From NCBI GenBank assembly GCA_048158365.1, contig JBLLNL010000001.1: a DNA stretch of 64,000 bases; one strand, given 5' to 3'. Both the position numbers and the translations under genes were made by a program. This document shows positions 59,864 through 64,000 of the stretch, in pieces (position 1 is the stretch's first letter; the number at the start of each line of letters is the position of its first letter). The notes under the pieces were generated by a model. That model saw nothing but the letters and a program-made list of their open reading frames with translations. It searched no databases and was not told the DNA's origin. The stretch is from Azoarcus_F sp048158365. Its GTDB lineage: Bacteria; Pseudomonadota; Gammaproteobacteria; Burkholderiales; Rhodocyclaceae.

Positions 59864-61582
59864 TCAGCTCCAGTCGGAAAGTTGACGGACGATTTCGTCG
59901 GGACGGATCGGCAGGGGGCCGGGACGGTGGAAGGCGCGCACTTCTCCGGGAAGGTCGTAATGTGCGCGCAGGTAGCGGTGGAACTGGGCGCCGTGGCTCT
60001 GTTCGACCACCAGAATGCGCTTCGCATCGTCGAGCGCGACTGCGATCTTGTCCGGCAGGAAAGGGGCGAGCAGGCGCATCGACACGAGGCGGGCACGCTT
60101 TCCGGCCGCCCGCCAGCGCGCCAGCGCCTCGCGCACCGGGCCGGTGGTCGAGCCCCAGGTCAGCACCACGATGTCGCCGTCCCCGTCGATGTCGGCCCAG
60201 TGGGTTCCGTAGTCATGACCGGTGAGCTTGTGCAGACGCTTGTCGAGCTGGGCGAGATGGTCCGCCGCCTGACTCGACGGAGTGCCGGTCTCGTTGTGCT
60301 CGAGGCCGTCGGCGGTGTACTGATACCCCTTCATGCCGGGTTCGGCCATCGGTGAAACGCCGGACGGGGTGATCCGGTAGCGCCGGTAGGGTTCGGAGGC
60401 GTCCCCGTCGGGCCTGAGCCGCATCGCACGCAGTCCCGGGTCCTGCGGTGGTGGGATCGTCGCACGGCTCTGCCCGAGCGACTGGTCCGACAACACGATC
60501 GCGGCGGTCTGCAGCGCCTCGGCCAGATGCACCGCCCACTGCGTAGTGAAGGCGCAGTCCGCGATCGAATTGGGTGCGAGGACCAGGTGCGGCGCATCGC
60601 CATGCAGCCCGTACAGCGCAATGTTCAGATCGCTCTGTTCGGATTTGACCGGAATGCCGGTGGATGGGCCGCCACGCATCACGTCGATGACGACGACCGG
60701 CGTCTCGGCCGCAACAGACAGGCCTATGGACTCCATCATCAGCGCGAGCCCCGGGCCGGCCGTGGCGGTCAGCGACGGCGTGCCCGCGTAGGACGCACCG
60801 ATGATCTGGTTGATGGAGGCGAGTTCGTCTTCCGCCTGCACGAGCACGCCCCCGAGTCTGGCCAGATTCGGTGCCAGCCATTCGAGCACCTCGGTACCCG
60901 GTGTGATCGGGTAGGCGGCGACGAAGCGCACACCGCCGCGGACCGCCCCCAGGCCGGCGGCCTCGTTGCCGGTGATGCTCCACAGGCGGGCACGCTCGCC
61001 ATGGGCAGGCTCCAGCGGCCTGAGCTGCGGGAGCGTCGTCGCCAGATCCCGTCCGGCGCAGACCGACGCCCTGCTCGCCTCGAGCGCGTCTGCTCCCTTC
61101 TTCTTCAGGGTACCGGTCAGCACCTCCATGATGGAGTCCTCGGGCAGGCCGATCAGCGCGGCGACCGCCCCCAGGGCGATCATGTTGGGCCTACCGCCCG
61201 GAATCTCCTTCGCGATCTTCTTGAACGGGATCTCGGCGGTACGCGTGCCCTTGGCACGTATCTGCTCCGGAAAGTCGCCACCGTCCGGGTCGCCGAGCAC
61301 CAGGCTGCCGGCGTTCATCGGAATCTCGGCCGAGAAGCGCCCCACGTTCTGCCAGTCGATCGCGACCAGCAGATCGTAGTCGTCGTCGTGTGACTGGACC
61401 GGTTCGGTCGACAGCCGCAGCATCGCGGCCGCCTCGCCGCCACGGATCTGCGCGCCTGACGAGCGCGTCATGTACGCGTACCAGCCGGCATGGCCGGCAG
61501 CGTCGAGCAGCATGTTGCCGGCGGTCATCACGCCTGCGCCGCCGCTGCCGGCGAATGTGATCGAAATGGATCGGGCTGTCAT
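59864..61582 (-). CDS. korA: 2-Oxoglutarate:ferredoxin oxidoreductase alpha subunit KorA (gamma-alpha fusion)
   Basis: KorA carries the CoA- and substrate-binding parts of 2-oxoglutarate:ferredoxin oxidoreductase. The start at 61582 gives 572 residues: an N-terminal gamma domain (ISITFAGSGGAGVMTAGNMLLDAAGHAGWYAYMTRSSGAQIRGGEAAAMLRLS), then the alpha domain with GNEAAGLGAVRGGVRFVAAYPITPGTEVLEWLA and the QAEDELASINQIIGASYAGTPSLTATAGPG loop. The fused layout is typical of the Kor branch. It is divergent from had across a 314-bp control region. Confidence 0.92.
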   Translation of the reverse strand: MTARSISITFAGSGGAGVMTAGNMLLDAAGHAGWYAYMTRSSGAQIRGGEAAAMLRLSTEPVQSHDDDYDLLVAIDWQNVGRFSAEIPMNAGSLVLGDPDGGDFPEQIRAKGTRTAEIPFKKIAKEIPGGRPNMIALGAVAALIGLPEDSIMEVLTGTLKKKGADALEASRASVCAGRDLATTLPQLRPLEPAHGERARLWSITGNEAAGLGAVRGGVRFVAAYPITPGTEVLEWLAPNLARLGGVLVQAEDELASINQIIGASYAGTPSLTATAGPGLALMMESIGLSVAAETPVVVIDVMRGGPSTGIPVKSEQSDLNIALYGLHGDAPHLVLAPNSIADCAFTTQWAVHLAEALQTAAIVLSDQSLGQSRATIPPPQDPGLRAMRLRPDGDASEPYRRYRITPSGVSPMAEPGMKGYQYTADGLEHNETGTPSSQAADHLAQLDKRLHKLTGHDYGTHWADIDGDGDIVVLTWGSTTGPVREALARWRAAGKRARLVSMRLLAPFLPDKIAVALDDAKRILVVEQSHGAQFHRYLRAHYDLPGEVRAFHRPGPLPIRPDEIVRQLSDWS

Positions 61583-61714
61583 CCTAGTCTCCAGGTTCGT
61601 CTTCGGTCCGGCTGGACCGGACCCTTGTGCGTCGCCCGGTCGCAACCCGTCCGACGACGGGAGCCGGGGGCGGCTTGCGCGGGGCGCAATCGGGTGTTCA
61701 AGTTACGACCAGAG

Positions 61715-61782
61715 TTTACGTTGACGCAAACGTCAATCTGTTGACGTAGGTCAACTACCCTCTTTTCCTTGTCCGATAGAGT
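61715..61782. promoter_or_regulatory. kor/had divergent control region: FNR-type site and ACGT operators
   Basis: The gap 61583-61896 holds TTGAC-GTAG-GTCAA (61741-61754), centred at 61747.5. On either side lies a -10-like hexamer at the class II distance: TAAACT on the minus strand (61718-61713) for korA and TAGAGT (61777-61782) for had. The ACGT operator TTTACGTTGACGCAAA (61715-61730) and the overlapping TTGACGCAAACGTCAA (61721-61736) cover the kor -10 region. One FNR dimer could thus serve both directions, with an ACGT-binding regulator blocking the kor side. Confidence 0.7.
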
Positions 61783-61835
61783 TCATCCAACGCGACACCG
61801 ATCGGATTCAGCGGTGGCAGCAACCAAATTCAGAG

Positions 61836-61857
61836 TTAACGTAAACGTGAACGTAAA
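61836..61857. promoter_or_regulatory. Double ACGT operator downstream of the predicted had start
   Basis: On the minus strand two overlapping 16-mers, TTTACGTTCACGTTTA (61857-61842) and TTCACGTTTACGTTAA (61851-61836), match the consensus TTnACGTTnACGTnAA in its ACGT core. The pair lies between the predicted transcript start near 61789 and the had ATG at 61897. It could act as a road-block operator for had and oah. Confidence 0.65.
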
Positions 61858-61896
61858 TAAAACGGCGATGAATGCGCCGGTGCATGGAGACAGCAG

Positions 61897-62964
61897 ATGA
61901 GCGGCAATCCATATCGGTGGTTGATGACGGGTGTGGGCGAACCGATGACCCGTTGCGATTTCACCGTCGATGCACTCGCCGACGACGAAGTTCTGGTCGA
62001 GGTGGCCGGTTGCGGCGTCTGTCATACCGACCTCGGCTACTACTACGACGGCGTGCGCACGAACCTGTCCCTGCCGCTCGCGCTGGGCCATGAGATCAGC
62101 GGGCGGGTGACGCAGGCGGGCGTCGCCGCCAGCGGGTGGCTCGGTCGCGCCGTCATCGTTCCAGCGGTGATCCCCTGCGGCAAGTGCGAACTGTGCGTGA
62201 CCGGGCACGGCACGATCTGCCGCGACCAGGTGATGCCGGGCAACGACATCCAGGGTGGCTTTGCGTCGCATGTCGTGGTCCCGGCGCGTGGCCTGTGTCG
62301 CGTGGATGAAGCGCGCCTGGCTGCTGCCGGGCTCGGTCTGGCCGATGTGTCGGTGGTGGCCGACGCGGTGACCACGCCCTATCAGGCAGTGCTGCAGGCC
62401 GAGGTCGAGCCGGGCGACGTCGCGATCGTGATCGGCGTCGGGGGCGTCGGCGGATACGCGGTGCAGATCGCACATGCATTCGGTGCACACGTGATCGCTG
62501 TCGATGTCGATCCGGGCAAGCTCGAGTTGATGACGCAGCACGGTGCCGCGCTGACGCTCGACGCGCGTGAGCTGTCAGGCCGCGACCTGAAGAAGGCGGT
62601 CGAGGCGCATTGTCGCGGCAATGGCCTGCGCACGAACCGGTGGAAGATCTTCGAATGCTCCGGTAGCGGTGCTGGCCAGACCAACGCATACGGCTTGCTG
62701 ACGCATGGTGCGACGCTGGCCGTGGTCGGTTTCACGATGGATCGCATCGAAGTCCGGCTCTCGAATCTGATGGCCTTTCATGCGCGTGCGCTCGGCAACT
62801 GGGGCTGCCTGCCCGAGCACTATCCGGCCGCGCTCGATCTGGTGCTGGACGGTCGCATCGACCTCGCGAGTTTCGTCGAGCGGCATCCGCTCGACCAGAT
62901 CAACGAGGTGTTCGAGGCTGCCCATGCGCACCGGCTCGGCCGGCGCGCGATCCTGACGCCGTGA
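61897..62964 (+). CDS. had: 6-Hydroxycyclohex-1-ene-1-carbonyl-CoA dehydrogenase
   Basis: Had oxidises 6-hydroxycyclohex-1-ene-1-carbonyl-CoA to the 6-oxo compound with NAD+ in the Thauera-type benzoyl-CoA pathway. The 355-residue protein is a zinc-type medium-chain alcohol dehydrogenase. Catalytic zinc ligands are in GCGVCHTD (Cys39, near residue 39-45) and GHE (His65-Glu66). The structural zinc loop is CGKCELCVTGHGTIC, and the NAD motif is GVGGVGGYAVQ. The segment LSNLMAFHARALGNWGCLPEHYP is typical of this subfamily. It is co-transcribed with oah, 57 bp downstream. Confidence 0.92.
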   Translation: MSGNPYRWLMTGVGEPMTRCDFTVDALADDEVLVEVAGCGVCHTDLGYYYDGVRTNLSLPLALGHEISGRVTQAGVAASGWLGRAVIVPAVIPCGKCELCVTGHGTICRDQVMPGNDIQGGFASHVVVPARGLCRVDEARLAAAGLGLADVSVVADAVTTPYQAVLQAEVEPGDVAIVIGVGGVGGYAVQIAHAFGAHVIAVDVDPGKLELMTQHGAALTLDARELSGRDLKKAVEAHCRGNGLRTNRWKIFECSGSGAGQTNAYGLLTHGATLAVVGFTMDRIEVRLSNLMAFHARALGNWGCLPEHYPAALDLVLDGRIDLASFVERHPLDQINEVFEAAHAHRLGRRAILTP

Positions 62965-63021
62965 CCGGCGTATGCGCCTTTCACACCGCAACGTGACGAC
63001 AAGACAGTGGAGATCCGCATC

Positions 63022-64000
63022 ATGAATCGAAGCACCGCAACCCTGATCGAGCAAACCGCGCCGGCCCGGCTGGCAGACCACAACCTGGTTCCGGAAAAGG
63101 TCGTTCCGGGCGTGCTGTACGAGAAGCGCCCGGCGCGTGACCTGAACGGCAACGTGGTGCCCGAGCTTTACAACGTCTGGATCACGCTGGACAACCCCAA
63201 ACAGTACAACTCCTACACGACCGACATGGTCAAGGGCGTGATCCTGGCCTTTCGCGCAGCCTCGAATGCGCGCGACGTGGTTTCGGTGGTGTTCACCGGC
63301 AGCGGCGACAAGGCTTTCTGCACCGGCGGCAACACCAAGGAGTACGCCGAGTATTACGCCGGGAACCCGCAGGAATACCGCCAGTACATGCGGCTGTTCA
63401 ACGACATGGTGTCGTCCATCCTCGCCTGCGACAAGCCGGTGGTGTGCCGGGTCAATGGCATGCGTATCGGGGGCGGTCAGGAGATCGGCATGGCGGCGGA
63501 CTTCACGATCGCGCAGGATCTGGCCAACTTCGGGCAAGCCGGACCCAAGCACGGTTCGGCCGCGATCGGCGGCGCGACCGACTTTCTGCCGTTGATGATC
63601 GGCTGCGAGCAGGCGATGGTTTCGGCCACGCTGTGCGAACCGTTCTCGGCGCACAAGGCGAACCGGCTGGGCATCTGCATGCAGGTGGTTCCGGCGCTGA
63701 AGGTCGATGGCCGCTTCGTGGCCAACCCGCTGGTGGTCACCGACCGCTATCTGGACGAGTTCGGCCGCATCGTGCATGGCGAATTCAAGACCGGTGAGGC
63801 GCTGGCCGAGGGCAAGGCGCTGCTCAAGCGCGGTGAGATCGATCTGTCGCTGCTGGACGAGGCGGTCGAGCAGCTGTGCGCGAAGCTGATCGGTACCTTC
63901 CCGGAGTGCCTGACCAAGAGTTTCGAGGAACTGCGCAAGCCCAAGCTCGACACCTGGAACCGCAACAAGGAAAACAGCCGCGCGTGGCTCGCGCTGAACA
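63022..64000 (+). CDS. oah: 6-Oxocyclohex-1-ene-1-carbonyl-CoA hydrolase, cut by the window end
   Basis: Oah performs water addition and hydrolytic C-C cleavage of the ring to 3-hydroxypimelyl-CoA. The visible 326 residues (the family has about 375) start at ATG 63022 and show the crotonase-like fold with GSGDKAFCTGGNTKEYAEYYAGNPQEY and the oxyanion-side RIGGGQEIGMAADFTIAQDLA. Translation remains open to base 64000, so the 3' end lies outside. In Thauera-type clusters dch and the bcr reductase genes usually follow; that cannot be seen here. Confidence 0.93.
   Translation, partial: MNRSTATLIEQTAPARLADHNLVPEKVVPGVLYEKRPARDLNGNVVPELYNVWITLDNPKQYNSYTTDMVKGVILAFRAASNARDVVSVVFTGSGDKAFCTGGNTKEYAEYYAGNPQEYRQYMRLFNDMVSSILACDKPVVCRVNGMRIGGGQEIGMAADFTIAQDLANFGQAGPKHGSAAIGGATDFLPLMIGCEQAMVSATLCEPFSAHKANRLGICMQVVPALKVDGRFVANPLVVTDRYLDEFGRIVHGEFKTGEALAEGKALLKRGEIDLSLLDEAVEQLCAKLIGTFPECLTKSFEELRKPKLDTWNRNKENSRAWLALN

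Overview
The window is high-GC chromosomal DNA from a denitrifying, aromatic-degrading betaproteobacterium, most likely of the Thauera/Aromatoleum/Azoarcus group (Rhodocyclales). The evidence is a Thauera-type benzoyl-CoA segment (had, oah, korAB), the complete padBCD-padEFGHI-padJ route for anaerobic phenylacetate, an aerobic paa cluster and napFDAGHBC. No tRNA, rRNA, CRISPR array, transposase or integrase was found, so this looks like stable core and catabolic DNA.

Layout. 0-1.2 kb: the end of the molybdate ABC transporter (modB, modC). 1.2-7 kb: a urease operon (ureDABCEFG plus a mini HupE/UreJ-like protein) behind two NtrC-type palindromes and a sigma-54 -24/-12 element. ureC carries an in-frame repeat insertion. 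7-9.4 kb: a lone anchored protein and a tandem pair of DUF1538 membrane proteins. 9.4-15.9 kb: periplasmic nitrate reductase with a class II FNR promoter. 16-23 kb: cytochrome c maturation, ccmABCDEFGHI, which serves NapB and NapC. 23-25 kb: alr and a DUF2780-like protein. 25-37.7 kb: aerobic phenylacetate degradation (paaY and paaN leftward; paaG, H, I, K, ABCDE, a TetR regulator and paaJ rightward). 37.8-44.3 kb: a MerR regulator, an Nfu-like Fe-S carrier, an aldehyde:ferredoxin oxidoreductase with a MoaD-like tail, a hemerythrin plus polytopic membrane protein pair, and a MarR regulator. 44.4-57.4 kb: a long leftward anaerobic phenylacetate operon. 57.7-64 kb: a CBS-ACT protein, a ferritin-like protein with korAB (leftward), and had and oah (rightward, the last cut by the window edge).

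How it fits together. Anaerobically, PadJ activates phenylacetate, PadBCD oxidises phenylacetyl-CoA to phenylglyoxylate, and PadEFGHI makes benzoyl-CoA. The benzoyl-CoA route (had, oah here; reductase outside) finishes ring opening, and KorAB supplies low-potential ferredoxin. The Nap enzyme is a nitrate-respiring sink. With oxygen, PaaK and PaaABCE take over the same substrate. The oxidoreductase at 39-41.5 kb could feed phenylacetaldehyde into either route. Mod supplies molybdate for NapA and PadB.

Two regulatory patterns recur. FNR-type sites lie before nap, paa, the aldehyde oxidoreductase, hemerythrin, pad and kor/had. At nap, pad, aldehyde oxidoreductase and kor/had, a -10-like hexamer lies at or within about 1 bp of the class II distance. 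A second motif, consensus TTnACGTTnACGTnAA, lies before the MerR gene, the Nfu gene, pad and kor/had, with a weaker copy before the aldehyde oxidoreductase. It suggests a MerR-controlled regulon for anaerobic aromatic metabolism.
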